Origin: XYD12-FULL-36-8 sp964391015
GTDB lineage: Bacteria; Bacteroidota; Ignavibacteria; Ignavibacteriales; Ignavibacteriaceae
DNA: 64,000 bases
Reading direction: 5' to 3'
Assembly (NCBI GenBank): GCA_964391015.1
Contig: CAYMKU010000015.1
Location: 17,682 to 81,681, forward strand
The notes below the pieces were generated by a model. The model worked only from the letters and a program-made list of their open reading frames with translations, ran no database searches and had not been told where the DNA came from. Shown piece by piece: positions 16,605 to 25,501 of the stretch. Position numbers and translations under genes: made by a program. Each line of letters opens with the position of its first letter. The stretch's first letter is position 1.

Positions 16605-17885
16605 GTGCTTCAAGAATTTAACCACATAGAAAATGTTCGTGGTGACCTTAGTTTACCTGGCGACAAATCAATTTCACATCGTGCTGTAATATTTTCTGCT
16701 ATGGCTGATGGGGTTTCAGAAATTGCAAATCTATCAGATGGAGATGATGTAAACTCTACTATAAAATGTTTCGAAGCAATGGGAGTAGAAATAGAGAAGG
16801 TTGGAAGATTAGTTAAAGTTCGAGGAAAAGGTTTTAGAAAATTTTCTAAACCAAAATCAGAATTAAACGCTGGGAATTCTGGAACAACAGCACGATTACT
16901 TAGTGGATTTTTAGCTGCTCAGGATTTTGAGGCGATTATTATTGGGGATGAGTCACTATCCAAAAGGCCGATGGGCAGGGTAATTAATCCGCTTAAATTA
17001 ATGGGGACAAATTTCGAATCGAATTCTAATGAAACGCTGCCTCTTAAAATATTTCCAAGTGAAAAGATTAATCCGATCAATTATGTGCTTCCTGTTGCAA
17101 GTGCACAAGTCAAGAGTGCTGTGATTATAGCTGCACTTCACGGCGAAGAGATTTCTTTGGTGACAGAGAAGTTCTTAACGAGAGATCACACAGAGCGGAT
17201 GCTGAATCTAAAAACCGTAAATGAAGGTAAAGTAAAAACAATTTATTCATCAGTGGAAGATTATCCCCATCCGAATGCCTACTACGTACCTTCCGATATT
17301 TCTACGGCATCATTTTTCATCGTTTTGACTTTGTTGCTAAAATCTTCTGAGTTGAGGTTAAGAAATATTAGTCTAAATCCCACGAGAATTGGAATTTTAA
17401 AAATTCTCAAGGCAATGGGAGGCAAGATTAAAATTGATAACGAAAGAGAAAGCAGTCATGAACCAATTGGTGATATTATAGTTCAAAGCAGTAACTTAAA
17501 AAACATTCTAGTAGATGAAGAAATCGTTCCCAACATTATTGATGAGATTCCAATTCTTTCAGTTGCTGGTTTATTTTCTGAGGGGAAATTCAGCATCAAT
17601 CATGCAAAAGAGCTAAGGAAAAAGGAATCTGATAGAATTAATTCAATTTGTTACAATTATCGAATGCTTGGATTACAAGTGGAAGAATATGCCGATGGGT
17701 TTTCTGTTTCAGGCAATGTAAAAAATGATTTCCCCGTGTTCGAAAGTTTTGATGATCATAGAATTGCAATGACATTTTCGGTTCTTTCCTTATTATTGAA
17801 AGATGGAGGGAAAGTAAATAAGTTTGAATGTGTGAGTATTTCTAATCCAAGTTTTATTTCTCAACTAAAACAAATTATGAGTTAA
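16605..17885 (+). CDS. aroA: AroA, 3-phosphoshikimate 1-carboxyvinyltransferase
   Basis: EPSP synthase of the shikimate pathway, 426 residues, adding the enolpyruvyl group of PEP to shikimate 3-phosphate. Signatures visible are PGDKSISHRA (K21, S22, R26), NAGNSGTTARLLSG, DESLSKRPMGR, the SAQVKSA block, and near the C-terminus LRKKESDRI and FDDHRIAM. GTG start placed immediately after the upstream stop. Convergent with bshC with only 4 bp between stops. Confidence 0.95.
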   Translation: MLQEFNHIENVRGDLSLPGDKSISHRAVIFSAMADGVSEIANLSDGDDVNSTIKCFEAMGVEIEKVGRLVKVRGKGFRKFSKPKSELNAGNSGTTARLLSGFLAAQDFEAIIIGDESLSKRPMGRVINPLKLMGTNFESNSNETLPLKIFPSEKINPINYVLPVASAQVKSAVIIAALHGEEISLVTEKFLTRDHTERMLNLKTVNEGKVKTIYSSVEDYPHPNAYYVPSDISTASFFIVLTLLLKSSELRLRNISLNPTRIGILKILKAMGGKIKIDNERESSHEPIGDIIVQSSNLKNILVDEEIVPNIIDEIPILSVAGLFSEGKFSINHAKELRKKESDRINSICYNYRMLGLQVEEYADGFSVSGNVKNDFPVFESFDDHRIAMTFSVLSLLLKDGGKVNKFECVSISNPSFISQLKQIMS

Positions 17886-17889
17886 ATTA

Positions 17890-19518
17890 TCACAACTCAA
17901 TTACTTGATGTTCGAATTTATTAATTACCAGATCTTCATATATTTTCTTTAAAACCTCAACGCCATATTTGTTTGCATAGTTAAAAAAATTCAACTCTCG
18001 TTCCTGTAAATTCGAATTCGGAAAAAGATTTGCAGAAGCTTTGTCTATCTGTCGCAGCGTAATTTCGTGATGTTTTTTTTGTGCTTCCGTAGCTTTTCCA
18101 TTTAATTCGTCAACATATCCCAAAACTTTACCTCGGTATTTTGATGTTAGATCTGTCATAGTTTTATCAATCTCAAATAATTTCTCTTTGAGGTTATCAA
18201 AAGTAAGATCAATTTGGTTCCTAGTCTCTTTAAAAATTTCGTCAAGATTTCTATCTGAGACATTGTTGATGATTTTGTTTTTCAATTTATTTGAATCAGT
18301 GAAAACATCGGTGATGTTCATTTCATACTTGTCGAGAATTGCTTTTACCGACTTCTCTAGAAGAGTAACCGAAGAACGTGGATAGATAATTGGAGGATCA
18401 ATGTTGTAAAATTCGTAGAGCGGTAAGATTTGTCCGAAATAGGCAACTTCACTGGGACCGCCGACATAAAACCCCGTAGGGAAAAGAAAATCCTGACAGA
18501 TTGGCCTGAGTAAAACATTCGGGCTGAATTTTTCAGGTTCTGTATCAATCAAGTTGTTCAGTTCCTCAAACGAAAACTTTTTTCTTTTACCTTTAAGACG
18601 GAATTCATTTTCAACTGGTTCAACAATGTATCTGCCCTCATCATAATTATAAAACAAATTGATCGGTCTGATTTTCACTTGAGCGTGATATGTTTCTTCA
18701 AGGCCGGCTGATGTGTACACCAACTTTTCAGTGTGATTTCTAAAATTGCTAATTTCTTTTTTGAAAACTGGTTTTAATAAATTTTTTATTTCATGGTGTT
18801 GCGGATCAAAAATTATCAGTCCATATTCATCAAACAGCCAGAACAATAAATCTTTAAACGAATCCTTAAATGTTTTTTTCGAATTGTAGAACGCTTTAAG
18901 ATTTTGGATTATTGAGCTTTTAAATTCAGTATTTCGTAACTGGGGTTCAAACTCATCTAGAAACTGATGAATTGATTCTTTGAAATTTAAGGAACCGACA
19001 CTTCCACGATTTTGTTCTTCCTCGGTTGCTCCATCGTTATAGGAAATTTTAATTAACTCATTGTTGTCATTCAAAACACTAATTGAACATACTTCTTCGA
19101 AATCATGATCATCACCTTCCATCCAAAAAACGGGTACGAAGCTGTAATTGTCATATCTTTCTGACAAATGAGCGCAAAGTTTTACTGTGGTAATTATTTT
19201 GTATACAGTGTAAAGAGGTCCACCTAAAATTCCAAGTTGCTGGCCAGTAACAACAACAATCGTTTCCTTATTTTTTAATAGAGCAATGTTTTTAAGTGTT
19301 TTTGCAGATGGATTAAAGTCTTTGTATTGACTGCTAATAATGTTTGCAAGTTCGTTCCGGAACTCTTTTGGTGAATCGGAAAGCTGTTTAAATTTGTTCA
19401 CGAATTGTTCTTTATCACGGTAATTGTACTTGTAATATTTTTGAACTCTGTCAAAACTGTAGAGATAATCAAGGAATAGTTTTGTATTTCCAGGAATCTC
19501 TTTGAAGTTAATGAACAT
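17890..19518 (-). CDS. bshC: BshC, bacillithiol biosynthesis cysteine-adding enzyme
   Basis: The last enzyme of bacillithiol synthesis, adding cysteine to glucosaminyl malate, 542 residues, normal for the family. Recognised by the Rossmann-like block VVTGQQLGILGGPLYTVYK, the PVFWMEGDDHDFEE block and a C-terminal coiled-coil region (about 400-520). It indicates that the organism uses bacillithiol as its low-molecular-weight thiol. bshA and bshB are not adjacent in this window. Confidence 0.93.
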   Translation of the reverse strand: MFINFKEIPGNTKLFLDYLYSFDRVQKYYKYNYRDKEQFVNKFKQLSDSPKEFRNELANIISSQYKDFNPSAKTLKNIALLKNKETIVVVTGQQLGILGGPLYTVYKIITTVKLCAHLSERYDNYSFVPVFWMEGDDHDFEEVCSISVLNDNNELIKISYNDGATEEEQNRGSVGSLNFKESIHQFLDEFEPQLRNTEFKSSIIQNLKAFYNSKKTFKDSFKDLLFWLFDEYGLIIFDPQHHEIKNLLKPVFKKEISNFRNHTEKLVYTSAGLEETYHAQVKIRPINLFYNYDEGRYIVEPVENEFRLKGKRKKFSFEELNNLIDTEPEKFSPNVLLRPICQDFLFPTGFYVGGPSEVAYFGQILPLYEFYNIDPPIIYPRSSVTLLEKSVKAILDKYEMNITDVFTDSNKLKNKIINNVSDRNLDEIFKETRNQIDLTFDNLKEKLFEIDKTMTDLTSKYRGKVLGYVDELNGKATEAQKKHHEITLRQIDKASANLFPNSNLQERELNFFNYANKYGVEVLKKIYEDLVINKFEHQVIEL

Positions 19519-19684
19519 TGATGCTCCGAATGCTTTTTATTTCTGCATTAAAACTAAGAAAATCTAATTTTCATCACAAGTTGTATGAAAGAAATCAGCT
19601 GTGTTTGATAGCGTTTTTAATCACATTTAATTTCTTTTAGGACTGGTAAGATTTAGGTAATTTGACCTTAAAAATGAGCATAGT

Positions 19685-20701
19685 TTGGAAATAAATTTGT
19701 TGAAATACTTCACGCTAAAAAGATTTTTGAATTCACTGAAGATTCTTTTTTCTTTTAGCATTTCAAAATTAATTCATAAACCAATCGTTTGGGGTATGCC
19801 ATTAACTTACTCAATTGAACCAACCAACTTTTGCAATTTAAAATGTCCTGAATGCCCTTCGGGAACAGGGGAATTGACACGTCCGCTGGGGTTTATGAAT
19901 GTTGACAATTTTAAGAAAATAATTGATGAAATATGCGAAACAGGTTTCTATGTACAGCTATTTTTTCAAGGTGAGCCATACCTAAATAAACATCTTACAG
20001 AAATGATTGCCTATGCTCAAAGCAAGAACGTTTATGTTTCCATCAGTACAAATGGGAATTTAATATCACATAAAAACATCAATAAACTGATGGAGCATTT
20101 CCCCGATAAAATTATTTTTTCACTTGATGGGTTAGATGAAGAGAGCTATCAAAATTATAGAGTTGGTGGAACATTCAAACAAGCTGATGAGGCATTACAA
20201 TTAATTGTAGAAGCCAAAAGAAAATTGCATCTTAAAAATCCGTTTATCGAGCTTCAGTTCATAGTAATGAAGCAAAATGAACATTTACTTGATGAGGTTA
20301 AGGAATATGGTCGAAAAAGGTTTGTAGATCGTATAGTGTTCAAGACAATGCAAATTTCATCTTATGACAATGCGTTAAAATATCTGCCAACAAAAACTGA
20401 ATATTCTCGTTACACCGTCGAGAACGGCAGCTACAAATTGAAAGGCAAATTCAAAGATCATTGCTTTGCTTTGTGGCGGACAGGAGTAATTACATGGGAT
20501 AATAAAATGGTGCCATGCTGTTTTGATAAAGACGCAAACTTTGTTCTTGGTGGTCTTAATCAATATTCTATTAAAGAAATTTGGAAATCGGCACCATATC
20601 AAAATTTTAGAAATGGCTTACTGCAAAATCGTAAGGGGAATGAAATGTGCAGTAACTGTACAGAAGGATTAAAAGTGAATATATTTCAGATAGAAAATTG
20701 A
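19685..20701 (+). CDS. radical SAM/SPASM protein
   Basis: A 338-residue radical SAM enzyme with cluster motif C50-x3-C54-x2-C57 (NFCNLKCPECPSG) and a C-terminal SPASM-like region (HCFALWRTG, VPCC, then CSNC). About 40 residues precede the core, as in the two relatives at 213 and 61942. The start is a TTG, since the nearby ATG at 19673 runs into a stop after six codons. It forms a close trio with a flippase-like membrane protein and a GT2 glycosyltransferase, suggesting a role in modifying a lipid-linked sugar or surface glycan. Substrate unknown. Confidence 0.83.
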   Translation: MEINLLKYFTLKRFLNSLKILFSFSISKLIHKPIVWGMPLTYSIEPTNFCNLKCPECPSGTGELTRPLGFMNVDNFKKIIDEICETGFYVQLFFQGEPYLNKHLTEMIAYAQSKNVYVSISTNGNLISHKNINKLMEHFPDKIIFSLDGLDEESYQNYRVGGTFKQADEALQLIVEAKRKLHLKNPFIELQFIVMKQNEHLLDEVKEYGRKRFVDRIVFKTMQISSYDNALKYLPTKTEYSRYTVENGSYKLKGKFKDHCFALWRTGVITWDNKMVPCCFDKDANFVLGGLNQYSIKEIWKSAPYQNFRNGLLQNRKGNEMCSNCTEGLKVNIFQIEN

Positions 20702-20714
20702 AATTATATTTGGT

Positions 20715-21695
20715 ATGGATTCAGGATTTATTACTTCAATAAAGAGGTCACAAAACTTAAAATCGAAAGTATTTTTCCTTTTTAAGCTAATAGTCGCTTT
20801 ATCACTGCTGTTTTACCTTTTTACATATGTTCAATTAAAGAATGTTGTTGAAACAATATCAAATTCAAATGTTTCACTTCTTCTTACAAGTTTGGTATTG
20901 CTGGTCCCCAATATTTATTTACAGTATTTGAAATGGAGAATGACTTGTAAACAGTTGCTCGGAGAAAATAGAAAAAGGAATACTTTTTTGTCGTTGTTCT
21001 ATGGATTTCCGCCAGCAGTTTTTACTCCTGGAAGAACAGGAGAATACATTGGAAGGGGATTAGCTTTTAAAGATCGTCCATTTATGGAGATAATCTTGGC
21101 AACATTTGTTGATAAATTTTTTAATGTATTAGTTACAATTACTTTCGGAATTATAAGTTCAATTTTATTCATGAAAGTGTACTATCAGACAAATAATTTT
21201 ATTTCGCTTCCCTTGCTAATTGTATTTTCAATGATTGTGATCTTCGCGATTGTAATCATATTCTCGAATAAAGATTGGCTTTATAATTTAACAACACCTT
21301 TGCACAGATTTAAACTTTTGAAAGGGATTGAGGAAAAGTTATTAATCCTTAAAAAACTGGATAGTGGCTTTGCTATAAAGATGTTCTTGGTGTCATTATT
21401 ATTTTTTTTATGCTACCTTTTACAGTTCATGATATTGATGATTGCATTTTCACATCACTATGAAGTGTGGAAATATTTTTGGGCAGCAAATTTGATAATG
21501 TTTGCCAAGTCTATTTTATCTCCAATTTCAATTAGTGAACTTGGAATAAGAGAAGGTGCATCGGTTTTTTTCTTGACTAAAATGGGCGAATCATCAAGTA
21601 CGGCACTAAATGCCTCGCTCATACTTTTTTTTATTAACATAATTATTCCTTCTGTAATTGGCATATTTCTTTTATTTGTGAAAAATGATGATTGA
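20715..21695 (+). CDS. LPG synthase TM / UPF0104-type flippase-like membrane protein
   Basis: A 326-residue integral membrane protein with about eight hydrophobic segments. It has the family markers LKNVVETISNSN after the first helix, TPGRTGEYIGR, and ISELGIREGASVFFL near the C-terminus. It corresponds to the membrane domain of lysylphosphatidylglycerol synthase without the transferase domain. Such stand-alone proteins are common in glycan loci and are suspected lipid flippases. It overlaps the next gene by 11 bp. Confidence 0.83.
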   Translation: MDSGFITSIKRSQNLKSKVFFLFKLIVALSLLFYLFTYVQLKNVVETISNSNVSLLLTSLVLLVPNIYLQYLKWRMTCKQLLGENRKRNTFLSLFYGFPPAVFTPGRTGEYIGRGLAFKDRPFMEIILATFVDKFFNVLVTITFGIISSILFMKVYYQTNNFISLPLLIVFSMIVIFAIVIIFSNKDWLYNLTTPLHRFKLLKGIEEKLLILKKLDSGFAIKMFLVSLLFFLCYLLQFMILMIAFSHHYEVWKYFWAANLIMFAKSILSPISISELGIREGASVFFLTKMGESSSTALNASLILFFINIIIPSVIGIFLLFVKNDD

Positions 21696-22824
21696 AATAG
21701 TCCTTGTTCTGATATTTGCTCTATTACTTTTAAATTACCTTTTGTTTTTATCAGACATCAGTAGAGGACTCAAAAAGCTTTCGAAAAATTTTCAATCAAT
21801 AATTCCATCGGAGTTTGTATCTGTAATCGTTCCATTCAGAAATGAATCTGAAAATATTTTGTCAAGCTTAAATAGTTTAGCTTTACAAAATTATCCTTAT
21901 AATAAATTTGAGGTTATTTTTGTTAATGATTCTTCATCAGATGATTCATTAGAAAAGTTGCAGAGTTCTCAAAAGCCAAATAACTTCAGAATAATTTCAG
22001 TTCCCAATATTTCCCACGATAGAGCATTTAAAAAAAAGGCCATAACTTATGGAATTGAGCATGCTCGGGGAGAAATAATTGTGACTACAGATGCTGATTG
22101 TATCCATAATAAAAATTGGCTGAGCAGATTAGTTTCAATTTATGATATACAAACAGGATTTGTCTCTGGTCCGACTTCTTTTAATTCAGGTCAAACTTTG
22201 TTTTCTAAAATTCAAACACTTGAATTTGCCGGACTAGTCCTAGCTGGGGCTGGTTTAATTGGTTTGGGAAACCCAACAATATGCAATGGAGCTAATTTAA
22301 GTTTTCGAAAAAAAGTCTTTAATCAACTTAATGGTTACGAGGATCAATTGCATTTGTCCTCTGGTGATGATGAATTGTTAATGCAAAAAATTGCAACCGA
22401 AACGGATTATATGGTTAAATTTTGTTGGGATCAGGATACTGTTGTTTTAACCAAACCAAACATAAATATTTTCGAATTTTTTCAGCAGCGTAATCGTTGG
22501 GCAAGCAAAGGATTATTTTACAAAAATAAAACTTTGATTGCACGATTAATCTTGATTTATTTTTTTTACTTCAGCATTATTTTACAGATTTGCCTATCAA
22601 TCCTTTTTTCGAAAATATTTCTAATTACTTTTTCATTCTGTTTGGTCTTGAAATTTATAATTGAATACAAAATTATTTCGAAAGGAATTGGTTTTCTCTT
22701 CGAACGTGATTTAATGAAATATTTTCTTATAGCCGAAGTCTTTCAAATGTTATACTTGCCAATTGCGGGAATTGGCGGAATTGTTGGTAAGTTCAAGTGG
22801 AAGGACCGTAAGCTAAATCGGTAG
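21685..22824 (+). CDS. membrane GT2 glycosyltransferase
   Basis: Family 2 glycosyltransferase of 379 residues with an N-terminal anchor, a GT-A domain and three or four C-terminal membrane helices. Catalytic features visible are VIVPFRNES, the VNDSSSDD block, TTDADC (metal-binding DxD), SSGDDELL and the QQRNRW motif of processive or membrane-embedded GT2 enzymes. Overlaps the flippase-like gene by 11 bp, so the two are likely coexpressed. Donor and acceptor cannot be told. Confidence 0.88.
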   Translation: MMIEIVLVLIFALLLLNYLLFLSDISRGLKKLSKNFQSIIPSEFVSVIVPFRNESENILSSLNSLALQNYPYNKFEVIFVNDSSSDDSLEKLQSSQKPNNFRIISVPNISHDRAFKKKAITYGIEHARGEIIVTTDADCIHNKNWLSRLVSIYDIQTGFVSGPTSFNSGQTLFSKIQTLEFAGLVLAGAGLIGLGNPTICNGANLSFRKKVFNQLNGYEDQLHLSSGDDELLMQKIATETDYMVKFCWDQDTVVLTKPNINIFEFFQQRNRWASKGLFYKNKTLIARLILIYFFYFSIILQICLSILFSKIFLITFSFCLVLKFIIEYKIISKGIGFLFERDLMKYFLIAEVFQMLYLPIAGIGGIVGKFKWKDRKLNR

Positions 22825-22855
22825 GGAACCAAAGGTACCCAAAAGATTAATTATT

Positions 22856-22942
22856 TTACCGTCCACTAAAGTATTTCCATTGTTCATAATACTGAACAAC
22901 TTCTTTTGTTGATGCTTCAAAATTTACATTTTTGAAATAACA
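22856..22942 (-). other. possible remnant of a gene 3' end
   Basis: On the reverse strand 28 codons are open and end in TAA at 22858-22856. The peptide (ending in STKEVVQYYEQWKYFSGR) reads like the helical C-terminus of an enzyme. A TGA closes the frame just upstream. It could be the leftover tail of a deleted gene, or chance. Confidence 0.2.
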
Positions 22943-23002
22943 TCAATGGCATATTCATTGTCTCCCGAGAATTAAAGTAAAACAATTATAAGAGGTGAAA
23001 AA

Positions 23003-24289
23003 ATGAAACGCTTATTAATAATCTTCGCACTTTTAGTTGGTTTAACAGTTATAGGTGAGGCAAAATCTCAAAACCACATAAATACTTATGGATATTTCTA
23101 CTCACACCTTTCACCACACGGTGTGTGGATGGAATTTGACGATGGTTTGATAGTTTGGCGTCCTACAATAATGCGAAGGAATTGGGCACCTTATAGTATT
23201 GGAAGATGGATATGGACAGATTATGGTTGGTATTGGGATTCTTACGAATCCTTCGGCTACATTACTTATCATTATGGTCGTTGGTATTATGATGATTATT
23301 ACGGATGGATTTGGATTCCTGATTATGATTGGGCTCCGGCGTGGGTTGAATGGAGATATGATGATAGTTACATTGGCTGGGCTCCGCTTCCACCTTATGC
23401 AGTATTCTCAATAAATGTCGGGATTCATTTTACGTTCAATTATGTAACTCCTTATAATCATTGGCATTTTGTAAACTACAATTATATGTGTGATCCCTAT
23501 GTATATAATCATTATGTAGGTGCTAAGTACAAATACAGAGTATTCTCCAATACAAAGTACAGAAATGATTATGGATATTCTAACGGAAGGGTTATCAATA
23601 GAGGTGTTGATATAAGTGAAATTAGATCAAGAAGTGGTCAGGATATTCGACAAAGAAATTTACAGCAGGTTTCGGATCCTAATGAATTATCTCGAACTGA
23701 CAAAGATAGAAATCTGGAAAGGAAAAATGATGTTGTTCGAACATTTATCCCTCCGAAAGATGAACTAAGAAGAAACGATGTTAGAGATACAGATATAAGA
23801 AAAATTGAAAGACGATCCTCCCTTGAAACATCGAGGCTGCAGATTGGTGATAGGCGAAATAATAATGAAGATGCAGAGGTTAAGGTTAGAACTGATGACT
23901 CAAGAAATATCACTAGGGAAAGAAATACTAAAGTTCAACAGATTGAGGAAAAACAGCGCACTCAAGAGAGAACGGATGTGAAAAGAAAGCAAGAGGAAAT
24001 CGAAATAAATACTGAGCGTCAGAGAAAGGAAATTTCAAACTCAGAAAATCCGTTGAAAAGAATAGATACAGATAACTCTCGATCTAATCAAAATGAGGTT
24101 CGACAAGAAAGGAATACACAGATTCAAAGACAGCAAAATGAGATTAAAGTGGAAAGGAAAAATGAATTAAACAGACAAGAAAATCACACACAAAATCGAA
24201 ATGATGTGCAAAGGAATAAAGATTCTCGAAATAGTGATCAAAGGATGAATCAAGATTCCCGAACTTCTGAACGAACTCGAACCAAATAA
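23003..24289 (+). CDS. exported DUF6600-like protein with charged C-terminal tail
   Basis: A signal peptide (residues 1-22) is followed by a Trp/Tyr-rich domain (about 25-185) with the DUF6600 pattern: FYSHLSPHGVWMEF, IGRWIWTDYGWYW, YHYGRWYYDD, WIPDYDWAPAWVEWRY and YIGWAPLPP. Residues 200-428 are low-complexity and rich in R, N, E, D and Q, probably disordered or coiled. A good ribosome binding site (agaggtg) lies upstream. Members are exported proteins of unknown role. A strong terminator follows. Confidence 0.8.
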   Translation: MKRLLIIFALLVGLTVIGEAKSQNHINTYGYFYSHLSPHGVWMEFDDGLIVWRPTIMRRNWAPYSIGRWIWTDYGWYWDSYESFGYITYHYGRWYYDDYYGWIWIPDYDWAPAWVEWRYDDSYIGWAPLPPYAVFSINVGIHFTFNYVTPYNHWHFVNYNYMCDPYVYNHYVGAKYKYRVFSNTKYRNDYGYSNGRVINRGVDISEIRSRSGQDIRQRNLQQVSDPNELSRTDKDRNLERKNDVVRTFIPPKDELRRNDVRDTDIRKIERRSSLETSRLQIGDRRNNNEDAEVKVRTDDSRNITRERNTKVQQIEEKQRTQERTDVKRKQEEIEINTERQRKEISNSENPLKRIDTDNSRSNQNEVRQERNTQIQRQQNEIKVERKNELNRQENHTQNRNDVQRNKDSRNSDQRMNQDSRTSERTRTK

Positions 24290-24311
24290 CCCAAAAGCAT
24301 CTCTCCACTGA

Positions 24312-24345
24312 AACGGTGATGGTGTAAAAACCGTCACCGTTTTTA
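24312..24345 (+). terminator. Rho-independent terminator
   Basis: A 12-bp stem (aacggtgatggt with accgtcaccgtt, one G-U pair) closes a 6-nt loop and is followed by a T-run (ttttta). It lies 22 bp after the DUF6600 gene and isolates it from the transporter gene. Confidence 0.9.
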
Positions 24346-24403
24346 TTATGACTTCTGTAACATTTTTATCAAATTAGCACCAATTAATTTCAAATGACTA
24401 AGT

Positions 24404-25162
24404 ATGAAAGATAAAAGTACCCGGCTTTTCTATTTCCTTGGAGCATTTTTTTTAGCCAATGCAATTCTTGCTGAATTTATTGGTGTTAAAATTTTTTCAC
24501 TCGAAAGAACAATTGGGCAAAATCCAATTAGCATTGATTTGTTAGGAATAGAAAACCTCTCCTTTAATTTGAGTGCTGGTGTTTTGTTATGGCCTGTAGT
24601 TTTTATCATGACAGATATAATCAATGAATATTTTGGCAGGAAGGGAGTGAGATTTCTTTCATTTACTGCCGCTGGATTAATTCTTTACGCTTTCCTAATG
24701 GTCTTCTTTGCTATGTTTCTACAACCTGCTGATTTCTGGATCGAGAGGATGACTCCAAATGGCGTAATCAATATGGATCATGCATTCAAAGCTATATTCG
24801 GACAGGGATTGTGGATTATTGTTGGGTCACTTACAGCTTTTCTAATCGGCCAATTAGTTGATGTAACGGTTTTTCATTTAGTAAAAGAAAAAACAGGTAA
24901 TAGTAAAATTTGGCTTCGTGCCACAGGTTCAACATTAGTATCTCAATTCATAGACAGCTTTGTTGTTTTATTTATTGCTTTCTACATTGGTGCAGGGTGG
25001 GATTTAAAGTTAGTGCTTGCTATTGGAATAATGAATTACTCATATAAGTTTTTAATTGCAGTTTTGCTAACTCCTCTATTATACGTAATCCACTACTTTA
25101 TAGACGTTTATCTTGGTAAGGATTTAGCACACAAGCTAATGGAGGAAGCAACGGAGAAATAA
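24404..25162 (+). CDS. queuosine precursor transporter (VUT family, YhhQ-like)
   Basis: A 252-residue membrane protein with about six hydrophobic segments and the family markers NAILAEFIGVKIF, WPVVFIMTDIINEYFG, and the C-terminal LRATGSTLVSQFIDS. Family members import preQ0/preQ1 for queuosine synthesis. No preQ1 riboswitch could be recognised in the 58 bp between the preceding terminator and the ATG. It stands alone. Confidence 0.9.
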   Translation: MKDKSTRLFYFLGAFFLANAILAEFIGVKIFSLERTIGQNPISIDLLGIENLSFNLSAGVLLWPVVFIMTDIINEYFGRKGVRFLSFTAAGLILYAFLMVFFAMFLQPADFWIERMTPNGVINMDHAFKAIFGQGLWIIVGSLTAFLIGQLVDVTVFHLVKEKTGNSKIWLRATGSTLVSQFIDSFVVLFIAFYIGAGWDLKLVLAIGIMNYSYKFLIAVLLTPLLYVIHYFIDVYLGKDLAHKLMEEATEK

Positions 25163-25501
25163 TTAAAACTTATAATTTTATACCTCTAAGTGAACTTTAA
25201 ATCTGTTATCTCTCTCAGTATTAGAAATTTCCTTATCATTATTAAGAAAAAAATAGAGTACAAAAATATTTTGTTAAATTGAACTACTTCATCAATGCAA
25301 AAACAATTTCTAATGTTAATATTTATTCTTAACATAGATTTGAACTTATGGCATACTTTATGGAAATTAGTATAGTAGTTTTTAATCTTTTTGGGGTTAC
25401 GGAGCTAATACTAATGTCAAAATATTCTTTTCCCATCTCAATAGTGTGTTACATTTCGAACATCAAAGTTTTACATTTATTAATAACAAGTAGGAGTTAA
25501 A
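25163..25501. other. intergenic region upstream of the malic enzyme gene
   Basis: 339 bp of AT-rich DNA with no gene. A Shine-Dalgarno-like aggag at about 25492-25496 precedes the malic enzyme ATG. The long leader suggests that the promoter of that gene lies here, but I cannot place it with confidence and see no RNA fold. Confidence 0.5.

Noticed and set aside
148..22870. An inverted match of about 13 bases (tagtggacggtaaa near 147-160 and ttaccgtccacta near 22857).
   Set aside because: Sequence around the two sites is unrelated, so a chance match is the simpler explanation.
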